DNA from: Acidimicrobiaceae bacterium
GTDB taxonomy: Bacteria; Actinomycetota; Acidimicrobiia; Acidimicrobiales; Palsa-688
Length of the DNA: 9,558 bases
Assembly: GCA_009785715.1 (NCBI GenBank)
Contig: WQVT01000052.1
Coordinates: 1 to 9,558, forward strand
Reading direction: 5' to 3'
Under the pieces are notes generated by a model. It saw only the letters and a program-made list of their open reading frames with translations, ran no database searches and was not told the origin of the DNA. The translations under genes and the position numbers were made by a program. Of the stretch, positions 9,371 to 9,558 are shown piece by piece. Numbering within the stretch: the stretch's first letter is position 1; each line of letters begins with the position of its first letter.

Positions 9371-9558
9371 ACGGGCTGCCGCCGAGCTGTCCTGCAGAGA
9401 CGTGCGCACCCGCTCCAGCAGCTCGGGCGACCTGCGATCGAGGGGAAATCACACAGATCGCGCCCGTGTTGCCGATCGAGCAGCCCTGCGTCGCACGTTA
9501 GCGCACGAGACCCTGCGCATTTGAGCTTTCCTCATACGTAGGCCGCACCTTCTTCTCG
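9371..9558. other. Region after kdpE without an intact gene; possible broken gene end on the minus strand
   Basis: No complete gene is visible. On the minus strand a 27-codon open stretch (9448-9368) reads FPLDRRSPELLERVRTSLQ and ends in a TGA at 9367-9365, immediately beside the kdpE stop. It looks like a natural protein C-terminus. An in-frame TGA at 9451-9449 closes it upstream, but the neighbouring frame is open there (LLDRQHGRDLCDF). The two would join if the four-C run at 9445-9442 had one more base. This could be a frameshifted or decayed convergent gene, a sequencing slip, or chance. An 8-bp inverted repeat (CCGAGCTG 9382-9389, CAGCTCGG 9419-9426) lies here with a long loop and no T-tract. 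Confidence 0.3.

Noticed and set aside
9382..9426. Inverted repeat after kdpE as an intrinsic terminator
   Set aside because: Only an 8-bp stem around a 29-nt loop and no T-tract; chance is plausible in GC-rich DNA.

Overview
The window is high-GC DNA with tightly packed, translationally coupled genes. It most resembles an actinobacterium, perhaps one of the less-studied Acidimicrobiia-like lineages. This rests on protein style and on a small OB-fold protein of a type I associate with actinobacterial potassium loci. The placement is inference, because no rRNA or other marker gene is present.

Almost the whole window is one potassium-scavenging (Kdp) locus. Reading leftwards from a 101-bp divergent promoter region (7087-7187), the minus strand carries an undescribed 27-residue membrane peptide, kdpF (29 residues), kdpA, kdpB, kdpC, a small OB-fold protein, and a short KdpD containing only the N-terminal ATP-binding and USP domains. 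Reading rightwards, the plus strand carries a membrane histidine kinase equivalent to the C-terminal half of KdpD (four-helix DUF4118 sensor, GAF, kinase core) and the response regulator KdpE. KdpD is therefore split into two proteins encoded at opposite ends of the locus. The N-terminal half sits at the tail of the pump operon and the kinase half is divergent from its head.

The likely circuit is as follows. The kinase half senses potassium shortage or turgor and phosphorylates KdpE. KdpE binds an array of roughly 9-bp direct repeats with 10-11 bp phasing in the divergent region and switches on the pump operon. That operon also produces the short KdpD, which could feed back on the kinase. KdpFABC forms the high-affinity K+ pump in the membrane: KdpA is the channel-like subunit, KdpB the P-type ATPase, KdpC the chaperone-like subunit and KdpF a small stabilising subunit.

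The left edge (1-878) holds the 3' part of an unrelated FAD-dependent aromatic-ring monooxygenase that converges on the kdp operon with only 21 bp between stop codons. The right edge (9371-9558) has no intact gene. It holds a short minus-strand reading frame that looks like the end of a protein, interrupted by a possible frameshift, and it ends immediately next to the kdpE stop codon.

The points most worth a second look are the split KdpD and its layout, the unannotated 27-residue peptide overlapping kdpF, the phased repeat array, the OB-fold gene inside a potassium operon, a four-cysteine insertion in KdpC, and an aspartate in the third KdpA selectivity-filter segment.
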